A stretch of DNA of 64,000 bases, from NCBI GenBank assembly GCA_041748555.1, contig JBGTDA010000065.1:1-64000 (forward strand). Reading direction: 5' to 3'. The translations under genes and the position numbers were made by a program. The notes under the pieces were generated by a model. The model ran no database searches and was not told the origin of the DNA. It saw only the letters and a program-made list of their open reading frames with translations. The DNA comes from Rhodonellum sp041748555. Its GTDB lineage: Bacteria > Bacteroidota > Bacteroidia > Cytophagales > Cyclobacteriaceae. Of the stretch, positions 1 to 9,166 are shown piece by piece; position 1 is the stretch's first letter; every line of letters begins with the position of its first letter.

Positions 1-275
1 TGTTATTAAATTGTAGGATGTTCATGGCTAATGGATTTATTTAAAGCCAAGAAAACCAATTTTAAATTCAAAATACACTAATTGTCACTAGTTGTCAATG
101 TAAATTATTTGGTCACTTGTATATAGGCGGATATTCACAATGTTTTATATGGGTGAATTTATCGGTTTACGGAACATCCCCTTGATAATCAGATTTGGGC
201 AGGAACAATATTTGAAACATTTTCCTTAAAAGCATATAAGAAAACATACTATCAAAAACCGGCTGTTAATATTCT
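1..275. other. AT-rich leader with a possible gene fragment
   Basis: No complete gene is seen here. A 29-codon ATG-initiated open frame on the plus strand at 140-229 reads GEFIGLRNIPLIIRFG and then stops. It could be the N-terminal stump of a lost gene at the left edge of the restriction-modification island, but it is too short to assign and may be chance. The vsr promoter should lie in this stretch; no clear TAnnTTTG element was found. Confidence 0.25.
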
Positions 276-752
276 ATGAAACCCTATCCAGAACAAAAAA
301 TAAAAGTCCCAAAATTCTGTGAGGAAAACGGCTTCTACACTACAAAGCAGCGGTCATTCAACATGTCCCAAATCAAGGGTAAAAACACCAAGCCGGAAAA
401 ACTCTTCAAAAAAGCGCTGTGGCATAGCGGCCTCCGTTACCGGAGCAACAAACAAAAACTTCCCGGAAAACCGGACATCACTTTTATCAAGTACAAGCTG
501 GTGATTTTTATCGACGGTTCGTTCTGGCACGGTCGCGATTGGGAAAAACGTAAATCCGACATCAAGTCCAACAGGGAATTCTGGATCGCCAAAATCGAAC
601 GTAACATCCAGCGGGACCGAGAAATCAACAATTTCTACAGATCAAAAGACTGGGCAGTGCTTCGGTTTTGGGATTTTGAGGTGAATAAAGAATTGGGAGC
701 ATGCGTCAAGCAAGTGATGGACAATATCAAACAATCCGATTTTAAATCCTGA
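276..752 (+). CDS. vsr: Very short patch repair (Vsr) DNA mismatch endonuclease
   Basis: 158 aa. Vsr endonucleases nick 5' of the T in T:G mismatches that arise when 5-methylcytosine deaminates, so they accompany C5-cytosine methyltransferases. The family signature is visible: MSQIKGKNTKPE at 30-41, the PGKPD segment with the probable catalytic Asp67, and FIDGSFWHG at 78-86, which supplies further acidic and His residues. The C-terminal KIERNIQRDREI helix and VLRFWDFEV are also typical. The length fits the family. A C5 methyltransferase lies 0.8 kb downstream on the same strand, which is the expected partner. The ATG at 276 adds about 29 residues before the conserved MSQIKGK; a start at Met30 (363) is also possible. 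Confidence 0.93.
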   Translation: MKPYPEQKIKVPKFCEENGFYTTKQRSFNMSQIKGKNTKPEKLFKKALWHSGLRYRSNKQKLPGKPDITFIKYKLVIFIDGSFWHGRDWEKRKSDIKSNREFWIAKIERNIQRDREINNFYRSKDWAVLRFWDFEVNKELGACVKQVMDNIKQSDFKS

Positions 753-845
753 ACATAATGTCTCGAATTATTTCATCCATTTCTTGTAAATTGTCTTAAC
801 TTTAGAAATACCTATTCTACTATTTTACATCTTTTTTTTTTACAC

Positions 846-1562
846 ATGATCTTTTTTATGAAAACAATTCACGGGGAATTATTGGATATATCATTTTCAA
901 ACGGTCGCTGTTATATGCTCAAGGAATTTAACCTCACTCCGGAAATGGTAGAAAAAACCCTGATGGGTTTTCCGCCCTATCAACTTGGATATGACCGCGA
1001 TCTGGCGGTTGAACATGCACACCTGCCGCCGATTGTCTATCCTTTTTATAAGGAAATTTTTGAATTCCAGAGATTGTTGGCTCCCGAAGAACTTTTCGGA
1101 AGCTATCTTATAATTTTCTTTGAAAGCAACAATAAAGATACCGTCAGGATACGGAACCAAACAGGTTCCTTGAACATACTTGGATTGAAGGGGCGGTTTA
1201 TGAGGACCTACCCTTCTTTGGTTCGGGATTTTTACCTGTACCTGTTACTGGAAAACGCCCATTATTTTGACAAGGTGGTTTATTCGGTGAACAAGGATTA
1301 TTTCGACAAAACCGATTTGATACTTTATAAGCAAAACCAGACTGTGGCGTTGAATATTTTGCTGGATTCGGCTTACGCCAAGAGATACAGGTACCAAAAG
1401 GACTTTCGGCAGGGAAAATCACCTGACCTTACAAAACTTCAAATCGATTTGATTATTGGGGATGATTTGCGCCGCCCCGTCAATAATTATTATCTACCGA
1501 AACAAAATTGTGTAGATTTGGTCATTCAAGATTTTGAAAAACTAATACAATCCCTGGTTTAA
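846..1562 (+). CDS. Unrecognised protein, candidate restriction endonuclease
   Basis: 238 aa, not recognised. It lies between vsr and the methyltransferase gene, with only 1 base to the latter's ATG, so the two are almost certainly co-transcribed. That is where a cognate restriction enzyme is expected. The segment DKTDLILYKQNQ followed by ALNILLDSAYAKRYRYQKD, near residues 155-185, has the Asp, beta-strand, Lys pattern of a degenerate PD-(D/E)XK core, but no convincing (D/E)XK is present. No signal peptide or membrane segment is seen. The start may be ATG 846 or the second in-frame ATG at 858 (MKTIHGE). Restriction activity is inferred from position only. Confidence 0.5.
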   Translation: MIFFMKTIHGELLDISFSNGRCYMLKEFNLTPEMVEKTLMGFPPYQLGYDRDLAVEHAHLPPIVYPFYKEIFEFQRLLAPEELFGSYLIIFFESNNKDTVRIRNQTGSLNILGLKGRFMRTYPSLVRDFYLYLLLENAHYFDKVVYSVNKDYFDKTDLILYKQNQTVALNILLDSAYAKRYRYQKDFRQGKSPDLTKLQIDLIIGDDLRRPVNNYYLPKQNCVDLVIQDFEKLIQSLV

Positions 1563-1563
1563 T

Positions 1564-2601
1564 ATGTTTTTGCCACACCCCAACCCTGCCTTCACTTTCA
1601 TAGATTTATTTGCCGGAATCGGTGGCTTTCGGATAGCCCTGCAGCAGCTGCAGGGCTCCTGCGTTTTTACCTCCGAATGGGACAAATATGCGCAAATCAC
1701 CTATAGAACAAATTTCGGTGATACACCCCATGGAGATATCACCGACCCACAGGTAAAAGCCCGGATTCCTGATGGATTCAACGTGCTCTGTGCAGGATTT
1801 CCCTGTCAGGCATTTTCCATTGCAGGCCGGAGAGGGGGATTTGAAGATACCCGAGGCACCCTGTTTTTTGAAGTTGCGGATATCCTCCGCCGGCAAAGAC
1901 CTGAGGCTTTCTTTCTGGAAAATGTAAAAGGGCTGAGAAATCATGACAAAGGCAGGACGCTTGCCACCATTCTCCACACCTTGAGAAATGACCTGGGCTA
2001 TTATGTTCCTGAACCCAAAATCATCAACGCAAAAGATTTTGGAGTACCTCAAAACAGAGAAAGGATTTTTATAGTGGGATTCCGGGAAGATCTGGGGATC
2101 AAAAAATTTGATTATCCCAAACCTACTAATATTCCGGTAGCAGTGGAAGATATCCTGGAGACAAATCCGGTGACAGCCCGCTATTATCTATCCAACCGTT
2201 ACTTTGAAACACTTGAAGCCCACCGCAACCGTCACCTCAACAAAGGAAACGGCTTTGGCTATCAGATTCTTGACCGTGATGGAGTTGCCAATGCGATAGT
2301 CGTAGGTGGAATGGGGAGGGAAAGAAACCTGATCGTGGACGACCGCCTGCTGGACCGTACTCCCGAGACCGCCATCATCGGAGAGATCAACCGGGAAGGA
2401 ATCAGAAGGCTGACACCCAGAGAATGGCGTGCGCTTCAGGGATTTCCCCAAGACTACCAAATCCCCGTTTCCGACACCCAAGCCTACAAACAGTTCGGAA
2501 ACAGCGTTGCCGTCCCCGCCATCCGGGCCACCGCCGAAAAACTGATCTCAAAACTTCAACAAGCGGGAGTAATTGAGTTGGAAAGCGTCGGGGAAAAATG
2601 A
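1564..2601 (+). CDS. dcm: DNA (cytosine-5-)-methyltransferase
   Basis: 345 aa, a complete C5-MTase that transfers a methyl group from SAM to C5 of cytosine. Motif I FAGIGG is at 16-21, motif IV GFPCQAFS has the catalytic Cys81, motif VI ENVKGL starts at 119, motif VIII QNRERIFIVGF is at about 163-173, and motifs IX-X are RRLTPREWRALQGFP and GNSVAVPAI near the C-terminus. The target-recognition region between VIII and IX is short (about 195-275), so the enzyme is single-specificity; its recognition sequence cannot be read from the protein. It follows the candidate nuclease ORF by 1 base and forms a Vsr/ORF/Dcm cassette. Confidence 0.96.
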   Translation: MFLPHPNPAFTFIDLFAGIGGFRIALQQLQGSCVFTSEWDKYAQITYRTNFGDTPHGDITDPQVKARIPDGFNVLCAGFPCQAFSIAGRRGGFEDTRGTLFFEVADILRRQRPEAFFLENVKGLRNHDKGRTLATILHTLRNDLGYYVPEPKIINAKDFGVPQNRERIFIVGFREDLGIKKFDYPKPTNIPVAVEDILETNPVTARYYLSNRYFETLEAHRNRHLNKGNGFGYQILDRDGVANAIVVGGMGRERNLIVDDRLLDRTPETAIIGEINREGIRRLTPREWRALQGFPQDYQIPVSDTQAYKQFGNSVAVPAIRATAEKLISKLQQAGVIELESVGEK

Positions 2602-2668
2602 TAATGAAAAGTAAAAATTCCTTTTCGCTAAAAACTTAAGAAGGTAGATGTGATTAATTTTAAAAAAA

Positions 2669-3448
2669 TCAAGACATTCTTTTTCCAAATACCACATCTA
2701 AATGGTACTCCAAAAACTCTTTCTTAGGCATATATTTTTTAGGAATTAAAATCTTACTGGTTTCTAAATGACCAAAATATCTATTGTAAAAATCCTTTTG
2801 TTTGCTTTTTTTAAGTTGATTAGAAACTAGAATTTCATATTTACAATTAAGACCAATTAGACCTATATCAAAAGCCTTATCATACAATGGCGATAGGCAA
2901 ATGCCATTTTCTGGATTCAATCTTTCTTTCTCGTTTTTAGACCAGGGAATTATATGACTAGCCACAAGTAATTCAGGAATATCAATTCCTGAAATGGCAC
3001 ACTTACCCGAATAATTTGCCAGAACAATTTTTCTGAAAACATTTTGATTAACTCGAACTTTTACCTCTTTTATTTTTGATTCACCAACAAGGTTCTCAGT
3101 TCCAATTAGAACATCAGCATATTTATTATAAATTGAGTTACCTTCTCTTTCTGCTAGAATCATTTCGCTTTCATACAGCAGATCATCTTTGTTTTGATTA
3201 AACTCTTCCCAAATTGGCTCAACTTGCTTTCTGCCTCCAGGTAATCCTCCTATTCCTCTCTTTTGATGGTAGGGGTCAACACTCGAGAAATTAACCAGTC
3301 TCATCGCAACAGAGCCTGGAGTTCTGTCTATAATACTAGCCAAATGGACAACTTCTTGTGTTCTTGAGTGCAATTTTCCGAAAGGTAATTTCAAATAAAG
3401 ATTGAGTGCAAGCACCAATTCTTCGCGTGTCCAATTCCTACTTTTCAT
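2669..3448 (-). CDS. HNH endonuclease, putative restriction enzyme
   Basis: 259 aa from the ATG at 3448 (MKSRNWTREELVLALNLY), which matches the usual N-terminus of this HNH family. The open frame extends upstream to 3541, but that part reads through a methyltransferase stump in another frame. The N-terminal half is a predicted DNA-recognition region (RTPGSVAMRLVNF). The C-terminal half is an HNH module: CAISGIDIPELLVASHIIPW with the first His, then the NPENG segment, then SPLYDKAFD, where a Tyr stands where many HNH proteins have His. It is convergent with the methyltransferase at 1564-2601. A role as restriction nuclease of a partly lost system is inferred from the stump just upstream. Confidence 0.82.
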   Translation of the reverse strand: MKSRNWTREELVLALNLYLKLPFGKLHSRTQEVVHLASIIDRTPGSVAMRLVNFSSVDPYHQKRGIGGLPGGRKQVEPIWEEFNQNKDDLLYESEMILAEREGNSIYNKYADVLIGTENLVGESKIKEVKVRVNQNVFRKIVLANYSGKCAISGIDIPELLVASHIIPWSKNEKERLNPENGICLSPLYDKAFDIGLIGLNCKYEILVSNQLKKSKQKDFYNRYFGHLETSKILIPKKYMPKKEFLEYHLDVVFGKRMS

Positions 3449-3566
3449 AATACTTCTCATCAATTTCCACATGTGCAACAGGATTAAATCCAGCTCGGAC
3501 AAAACCTTCGGATAAGCCACCGGCTCCTGCAAAAAGATCAATAAAATTTAATTTTGAGTTATACAT
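3438..3566 (-). pseudogene. N-terminal stump of a second C5-methyltransferase
   Basis: Reading the minus strand from the ATG at 3566 gives 42 codons and then TAG at 3438-3440. The translation contains NFIDLFAGAGGLSEGF and FNPVAHVEIDEKY, which is motif I and the start of motif II of a C5-cytosine methyltransferase. Everything after motif II is missing. The stop overlaps the HNH gene start (ATGAAAAGTAG), so the stump ends inside the first codons of the nuclease. This looks like an internal deletion that joined a methyltransferase 5' end to its downstream HNH partner. It cannot be a functional enzyme, but it may still supply the ribosome entry for the nuclease. Confidence 0.8.
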
Positions 3567-4045
3567 GAAAAGAAATCGGAAATAAAGGTCATTGTTGTAA
3601 TAAGGTAAATGTTAGATGGCTTTGAAATTAGCCAATTAATAATCAAATAAAAAATACCCGCTTCAGGGTAGTTTTATAATGGTCACTAAATATCTTGAAA
3701 GTTATTGAATATGGTATAAAAGACAATCCCCCTCCCCTCTTGGCCTAAAATTTGGTTCCTTCTACAGGGTTTAAAATATTGGCACGCCATTTAAAGATGT
3801 GTATCCGATGATTGGCCTTTTCTGTCCCTGCTTGGAAATCCGGATTTTTGGGAAAGAAAACCCAAACCTAATTGTTTGATTCATGGTTTAACCAACAGTG
3901 GATCAAGCTAAGGATCCAATAAAATGCCATCTTGAACTTTGTCAAAAGACTATTTACATTGTTCAGGAATTAATAATTTCAGCATAAAATCCTTGAGTGG
4001 GTGATAAAAATATTTTTGAAATGCGGGAGCGACTAAAAACTTGAA
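3567..4045. other. Intergenic region, no gene seen
   Basis: About 480 bases between the restriction island and the SDR gene. No coding frame with recognisable content was seen on either strand. It holds a promoter-like element (listed separately) upstream of 4046 and should also hold the upstream region of the methyltransferase stump and HNH gene. Confidence 0.5.
3993..4018 (+). promoter_or_regulatory. Bacteroidota-type promoter-like element upstream of the SDR gene
   Basis: TATTTTTG at 4011-4018 matches the -7 consensus TAnnTTTG and a TTG lies at 3993-3995. The 15-base spacing is shorter than the usual 17-23. The gene starts at 4046, which would leave a leader of about 20 bases. Confidence 0.4.
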
Positions 4046-4870
4046 ATGAAAAATTACTATTCGGGAAAATACATTGTGATTACAGGAGCAAGTATGGGAT
4101 TGGGAAAATCCCTGGCGGCAAGATTGGCCGCTGAAGGTTGCCACCTGATCCTGCTATCGCTGCCGGGGGAGAATCTGCCTATTTTATGCGACGAATTGAG
4201 CAGTACTTATGGGGTAAAAACACTTCATTATGAAACAGACCTCAGCCTCGGTGAAAACATCAACGGATTTGCCGACTGGGTTTTGTCCCAAAATCTGGAA
4301 ATCTCCGGATTGGTAAACAATGCGGGCTTGGGCGGAAGTGCCCGGTTTGAAAAAACAGATCCCGGACTGATAGACACCATGTTGCTGGTAAACATTCGCG
4401 CTTTGACTTTATTGACCCGACTTTTTATTGAAGAGCTTAAAAGCAGGGACAAATCCTTTATCCTGAACGTATCAAGCATAGCGGCATTTAAGCCAATGCC
4501 ATATAAAACCGTGTACCCTGCAAGTAAGGCTTATGTATATTCTTTTTCAGTGGGCTTGGGTGAGGAGTTGAAAGCCACCGGAGTACAGGTTTCGGTCTTA
4601 CATCCCGGTCCGATGGACACATCCGATGAAAATGCCGGAAGGATTGAGCAACATGGTTTTTTGGGAAAACTGGTTTGCCTAACGGTGGATGAAGTAGCGG
4701 ATATTGCAGTCAGTAAGATGATGGTTGGCAAAAAAGTAATTGTCCCCGGCATCTTCAACAAACTTTGTGCGCGGCTGATGAAAATGATTCCGAGAAGAAT
4801 TGCCCTGCCGATGATCAACAGGGTTGTCAAAAAAGAACTTTATAAAGAGGTGGAAAAGCAAAAAGCATGA
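4046..4870 (+). CDS. SDR family NAD(P)-dependent oxidoreductase
   Basis: 274 aa classical short-chain dehydrogenase/reductase. The dinucleotide-binding motif TGASMGLG is at 13-20, NNAG at 91-94, the catalytic Ser in NVSS at about 143-144, and YPASK gives Tyr157 and Lys161, so the Rossmann fold and active site are intact. The PGPMDT segment after the active site is usual for the family. The C-terminal region is basic and may associate with membranes. The stop overlaps the start of the next gene (ATGA at 4867-4870), so the two are translationally coupled. The substrate cannot be read from the sequence; pairing with an extended SDR suggests successive steps on one lipid, sterol or polyketide-like intermediate (inference). 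Confidence 0.88.
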   Translation: MKNYYSGKYIVITGASMGLGKSLAARLAAEGCHLILLSLPGENLPILCDELSSTYGVKTLHYETDLSLGENINGFADWVLSQNLEISGLVNNAGLGGSARFEKTDPGLIDTMLLVNIRALTLLTRLFIEELKSRDKSFILNVSSIAAFKPMPYKTVYPASKAYVYSFSVGLGEELKATGVQVSVLHPGPMDTSDENAGRIEQHGFLGKLVCLTVDEVADIAVSKMMVGKKVIVPGIFNKLCARLMKMIPRRIALPMINRVVKKELYKEVEKQKA

Positions 4871-5814
4871 AGGTCCTAGTCACCGGTGCAACCGGATTTT
4901 TAGGGGCCAATGTTGTGGAAAATCTGACTGCCAATGGTTATGCAGTAAATGTGTTGGTCAGAAAAACCAGTAATATCCTCGGATTGGAAGGTTTGTTCCC
5001 GGATATTCATATCGGGGAGCTGGAAGATCAGGGGTCGCTGATAACTGCAGCCAAAGACTGTAATGCGATAGTCCACTGCGCTGCCAATACCAAACAATGG
5101 AATACATCCAGAGAAGAACATGACCGCATCAATCTGGAAGGAACAAAAAATATTTTGAAGGCAGGAAGGATGGCGGGAGCCGAAAAGGTGGTTTTTGTAA
5201 GCACTGCCAACACTTTTCCGCTGATGCACCGGACCCAATTAACCTTGAATAGTGACTATATAGCAAGTAAACAAGCCGCTGAAGAATACATGCTGACACA
5301 GCAGGAGTTGCCGACTGTAGTGATCAATCCATCCTTTATGATTGGGGCACGGGATGTAAAACCTTCTTCGGGGCAGGCCATTCTTCATTATCTGAATCAT
5401 AATCCGGTATTTACACCTGCCGGTGGAAAGAGTTTTATCCACGTACAGGATGTGGCAACTGCTATCCGGAAATCTTTGGAAATGGATGTGAAAGGGGAAA
5501 GATTTTTGATGGCAAACGACAACAGGTCTTATCGATCTTTTTTTAAGCTGATCGGAAAACTTACAGGAAAGAAAAAAAAATTGGTGGTGATTCCTAAAGC
5601 AATCAGCAGGATCGGGGGAAGCTTAGGTTCTTATTATGGTGAATTGACCGGTGCTTCACCAAAGTTGACCCGAGAAAATGCCACTATTATCAACAATAAT
5701 TTATTTTATGACGGCGAGACTTCTTATCGGAAGCTGGATATAAAAAAAAGAAGCTTGGAAGAAGCTATTCAAGAAGCCTTGTATTGGTTTAAAACAAATG
5801 GATATTGTAATTAA
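4867..5814 (+). CDS. NAD-dependent epimerase/dehydratase family protein (extended SDR)
   Basis: 315 aa. The N-terminal nucleotide-binding motif TGATGFLG lies at 6-13. VSTAN near 111 and YIASK (Tyr131, Lys135) form the extended-SDR active site. NPSFMIGARDVKPS is the segment that shapes the substrate pocket in dihydroflavonol-4-reductase/3-beta-HSD-like members. No signal peptide is seen. It overlaps the SDR gene by 4 bases and is followed 12 bases later by the MscS gene, so the three may form one transcript. The substrate is unknown. Confidence 0.86.
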   Translation: MKVLVTGATGFLGANVVENLTANGYAVNVLVRKTSNILGLEGLFPDIHIGELEDQGSLITAAKDCNAIVHCAANTKQWNTSREEHDRINLEGTKNILKAGRMAGAEKVVFVSTANTFPLMHRTQLTLNSDYIASKQAAEEYMLTQQELPTVVINPSFMIGARDVKPSSGQAILHYLNHNPVFTPAGGKSFIHVQDVATAIRKSLEMDVKGERFLMANDNRSYRSFFKLIGKLTGKKKKLVVIPKAISRIGGSLGSYYGELTGASPKLTRENATIINNNLFYDGETSYRKLDIKKRSLEEAIQEALYWFKTNGYCN

Positions 5815-5826
5815 AAGAGCTCTCTT

Positions 5827-6783
5827 ATGGAAGAGGATGATATGGATTTAGAAAATTCTTTGGAGAGGTTACGGGAAATCTTTATCGGAGATTTGGAAGA
5901 CCTGCAGCGGCTGGCAATCACCATTGCATTGTCGGTGGTTCTTCTGGTCATTTTCATATTCGTTTCAAAATGGATTAAAAAACTAATCACTAAAAAGCTC
6001 GGAAAAAGGCTGGAGGATACGCTTCTGGTGAATTTTATCAGCGTTTCCGTCAGAACTTTGATTTTGCTGTTTGGAATAATCCTGATTATGCGGTTTCTGG
6101 GATTAACAGCAGCAGTCGGTGGATTGATGGCGGGTGCAGGAATAACAGCCTTTGTCATTGGTTTTGCACTCAAAGACATCGGTGAGAATTTCTTGTCCGG
6201 GATTCTTCTTGCCTTCAAAAGGCCATTTAAAGTCGGAGATATTGTGGATATAAATGGTCACCGGGGAAAAGTAGTAACCTTGAATCTGCGGGATACCCAG
6301 ATAAAATCCTTTGAGGGAAAGGATATTTTTATGCCCAATGCCAACATCATCAAAAATCCCCTTATCAATTTTACTATAGACGGTTTCCTGAATTACAATT
6401 TTGTAGTGGGTTTGGATTATGGAACCGATTATGCCGCCGCTCTTAAATTGATGAAAGGGTCCATTCAGAAAGTACAAGGGGTGCTAAAACCGCCAAAAGG
6501 TCCAACAGTTTTCATTACGGAGCTTACTGCAAGTACGTTGAATGTCAAGGTAACATTTTGGGTAAATACCTACAACAGAAAATTCTCGGATGACCAAGTC
6601 AGATCCAATGCGATTCTGACTGTGCTTACTGATCTGGAAAAAGCCGGATATAATCTTCCCGGAGATATCATTGAACTCAAAAATCATCAAGGCCTTCCGA
6701 TAAAGCAGGAGAAAGAAGTACCTGATAAGCCAAACGAGCCCAAAGAGGAGGACAGCAAAAATCAGAAAGGATTAAGGGAATAA
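5827..6783 (+). CDS. Mechanosensitive ion channel family protein (MscS-like)
   Basis: 318 aa. Three hydrophobic helices (about 32-55, 75-97 and 98-125) are followed by a soluble beta-rich vestibule. The pore-lining helix is recognisable as AAVGGLMAGAGITAFVIGFA, rich in Ala and Gly as in MscS TM3, and is followed by GENFLSGILLAFKRPFKVGD. The beta domain continues with the typical GKVVTLNLRDTQI and MPNANIIKNPLINFT. The last 35 residues are charged and probably disordered. The role is release of solutes on hypo-osmotic shock. Confidence 0.93.
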   Translation: MEEDDMDLENSLERLREIFIGDLEDLQRLAITIALSVVLLVIFIFVSKWIKKLITKKLGKRLEDTLLVNFISVSVRTLILLFGIILIMRFLGLTAAVGGLMAGAGITAFVIGFALKDIGENFLSGILLAFKRPFKVGDIVDINGHRGKVVTLNLRDTQIKSFEGKDIFMPNANIIKNPLINFTIDGFLNYNFVVGLDYGTDYAAALKLMKGSIQKVQGVLKPPKGPTVFITELTASTLNVKVTFWVNTYNRKFSDDQVRSNAILTVLTDLEKAGYNLPGDIIELKNHQGLPIKQEKEVPDKPNEPKEEDSKNQKGLRE

Positions 6784-6894
6784 CTTATCGGAGATGGTCC
6801 CTTCCTGCCATTCATATCCTCCCAAACAGGAAACTGAAAATCAAATGGTAATTTGGGTAAACTATAAAAAATTATTTCAAAAATATTTTTTCCC

Positions 6895-6921
6895 TTTGAC
6901 TTAAAAAATACATTACATTTG
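6895..6921 (+). promoter_or_regulatory. Bacteroidota-type promoter-like element
   Basis: TACATTTG at 6914-6921 is a perfect TAnnTTTG match and TTTG at 6895-6898 sits at the -33 position, with a spacing of 15. It would drive the small secreted-protein gene starting at 6978 with a leader of about 50 bases. Confidence 0.45.
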
Positions 6922-6977
6922 TTCGGTTTTATGGTAAAAAAATAAGTAAAGCCTTCATTACTTTTCTTTAAAACCTT

Positions 6978-7337
6978 GTGAAAAAAGCTCCTGTTTGGCC
7001 TGCTTTCCTCCTGATTTTTTATCTGATCGGGAGCATCATAAACTACGCTCAGCCTCCAACTTGCCTTTCAGGTAAATCTGAAAAATTGTCTGAATTCTAT
7101 TTGGAAGAGGTTGACCGGATAAATGATCAACAGGAAATTTTTCTACATGCTCAGGTTACTCCCACTGTTACTGTAAAAACTGAGATCCCTGGTTTCTCGC
7201 AGTCAAATTATTATGAATGCGGTTTTTTTTCAACACCATCTATTTTCGGTATTCAACCAATCCATTCTTTAAATCGAAGCGACTTTAATCCTTTTACAGT
7301 TCTCAACAGTTTATTTCCATTCCATTATTTCTTCTGA
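6978..7337 (+). CDS. Hypothetical small exported protein
   Basis: 119 aa, not recognised. It starts with GTG. The first 25 residues (basic KK, then a hydrophobic stretch LLIFYLIGSIINYAQ) look like a signal peptide or anchor with possible cleavage near NYA-Q. The mature part has two Cys and many aromatic residues near the C-terminus (FPFHYFF). A promoter-like element lies just upstream and the gene stands alone before the transporter, which supports a real gene, but no family assignment is possible. Confidence 0.5.
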   Translation: MKKAPVWPAFLLIFYLIGSIINYAQPPTCLSGKSEKLSEFYLEEVDRINDQQEIFLHAQVTPTVTVKTEIPGFSQSNYYECGFFSTPSIFGIQPIHSLNRSDFNPFTVLNSLFPFHYFF

Positions 7338-7486
7338 TTCCATTCCCCAACAGGGATGTAAATTAAAATTTAGAAGCCTTTTTAACAAGCTCCTAGCATC
7401 AGTCCCTATTCGACCATTTCCCGGTTTGAGCCGCGGTGGCAACTTCATATCCAACTTTACTTTAAAAATTTGCTGATTATATTTCA

Positions 7487-9166
7487 ATGGAAAATCTTAA
7501 TTCAACCAAAGAAGCTTGGGGTTCACGACTTGGATTGATTCTGGCCATGGCAGGTAATGCTGTCGGTTTGGGAAATTTTCTCCGATTCCCTGTTCAGGCT
7601 GTACAAAACGGCGGCGGGGCGTTTATCATTCCGTACCTCATTTGCTTTCTGGTAATGGGAATACCGCTTCTGTTTATTGAATGGTCCACCGGTAGGTACG
7701 GAGGCAAATCCAATAACCACAGCACACCTTATATTCTGGACAGCATGGCGAAGGGAAAGATCTGGAAGTACGTTGGCGTGTTCGGAATTTTCACAAATAT
7801 AGCCGTAGTGGCCTATTACACCTATATTGAATCCTGGACATTATCGTATGTGCTGCATTCGGTGTTGGGTACATTCAAGGGAATGAGCCAAAGTCAGGTC
7901 ACTGCATTCTTCGATAACTACATCGACATCAGTCAATCCACCACGGGGATTCCCTATGAGTCGGTATTGTTTTATGTGTTGGTACTTACACTGAATGTCT
8001 TTATCCTTTCCAAAGGATTGGGCGGAATAGAGAAAGTGGCAAAAATAGGAATGCCGCTTTTGATCCTGTTTGGGTTGATTTTGGCTGTCAAAGGATTGAG
8101 CTTGGGTGAATCGGGTAAGTCAACTCTTTTTCCGGATGCCAGTGCCTGGGATGGATTGAATTTCCTCTGGACCCCGCAATATGACTCTTTATTTAGTCCT
8201 AAAGTATGGTTGGCAGCTGCCGGGCAGATATTCTTCACGCTATCGGTGGGAATGGGAACTATCCATTGTTATGCAGCCTACATCAAACCGAAAGAGGATA
8301 TTGCCTTGAATGCAGTTTCTGCAGGCTTTATGAATGAATTTGTGGAAGTGGTGTTGGGCAGTTCCATCGTTATTCCGATTGCTGCGGGATATCTGGGATT
8401 GGATTGGGTGATGGCAAATGCGGGTTTCGGAATGGCTTTTCAAACTATGCCCTTCCTCTTCCAACAATGGGGGGAAGTCATGGGAACATTTGCGGGTGTT
8501 CTCTGGTTTGGCTTGCTGTTTTTTGCCGGGATTACTTCTTCTTTGGCGATGGGTACTCCGTGGATGGGATTTATGAAGGATGAATTCGGATGGAACAAAA
8601 ATCAAGGAGCTTGGTCGTTTGGGCTGGTTGCTTTGTTGATGGGACTACCGACGGTGCTGTTTTATCAGCAGGGTGTTTTTGAAGAATACGATTACTGGGC
8701 GGGTACAGTCAGCTTGGTGGTTTTTGCCTTACTGGAAGCCATTTTGTTTTCATGGGTTTTCGGCATCAACAAAGGATGGCGGGAAATCAATGAGGGGTCT
8801 GATATCAAGATCCCGTTGTTTTACAAATTCATCATCAAATACATCACACCACTTTTGCTGTTACTGGTATTTCTGAGCGCACTGATTACTCCCGAAAACA
8901 ATGAATGGACAATCAATATCCTTCGACTTACGGAAGGTCAATCCTGGCAGCTAGACAACGGATCAATTATTCGGCAAATTTCCCACCATGGGCTGAAGGA
9001 ACAGTGGGCAGCGGCAACTTTACCTTCAGTGAAATCCGCACTTGAAGAAAAAATGTATTACTCAAATTTTGCCAGGATTCTTTTGGTGGGATTGTTCCTG
9101 TTTATTTCATTCTTAGTATACCTGTCTCATCAAAAACGTCAAAAAGAAGGGAGAATTAAAATATGA
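7487..9166 (+). CDS. Neurotransmitter:sodium symporter (NSS/SNF) family transporter
   Basis: 559 aa polytopic membrane protein with about 12 helices. TM1 carries the family signature GNAVGLGNFLRFP near residues 23-35, which unwinds to bind substrate and sodium. FIEWSTGRYGG follows TM2. Bacterial NSS members are usually 450-510 aa; this one has a periplasmic insert (residues about 470-520) before a final TM and a basic tail. The stop overlaps the ATG of a 43-residue MetS-like gene. Likely a sodium-coupled importer of an amino acid, with methionine/alanine suggested by the MetPS arrangement; the substrate is inference. Confidence 0.93.
   Translation: MENLNSTKEAWGSRLGLILAMAGNAVGLGNFLRFPVQAVQNGGGAFIIPYLICFLVMGIPLLFIEWSTGRYGGKSNNHSTPYILDSMAKGKIWKYVGVFGIFTNIAVVAYYTYIESWTLSYVLHSVLGTFKGMSQSQVTAFFDNYIDISQSTTGIPYESVLFYVLVLTLNVFILSKGLGGIEKVAKIGMPLLILFGLILAVKGLSLGESGKSTLFPDASAWDGLNFLWTPQYDSLFSPKVWLAAAGQIFFTLSVGMGTIHCYAAYIKPKEDIALNAVSAGFMNEFVEVVLGSSIVIPIAAGYLGLDWVMANAGFGMAFQTMPFLFQQWGEVMGTFAGVLWFGLLFFAGITSSLAMGTPWMGFMKDEFGWNKNQGAWSFGLVALLMGLPTVLFYQQGVFEEYDYWAGTVSLVVFALLEAILFSWVFGINKGWREINEGSDIKIPLFYKFIIKYITPLLLLLVFLSALITPENNEWTINILRLTEGQSWQLDNGSIIRQISHHGLKEQWAAATLPSVKSALEEKMYYSNFARILLVGLFLFISFLVYLSHQKRQKEGRIKI

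Noticed and set aside
1..30. Partial third tRNA-like copy (TGTAGGATGTT at 12-22)
   Set aside because: Only 11 bases match the tRNA-like 5' end and no T arm or acceptor partner follows.
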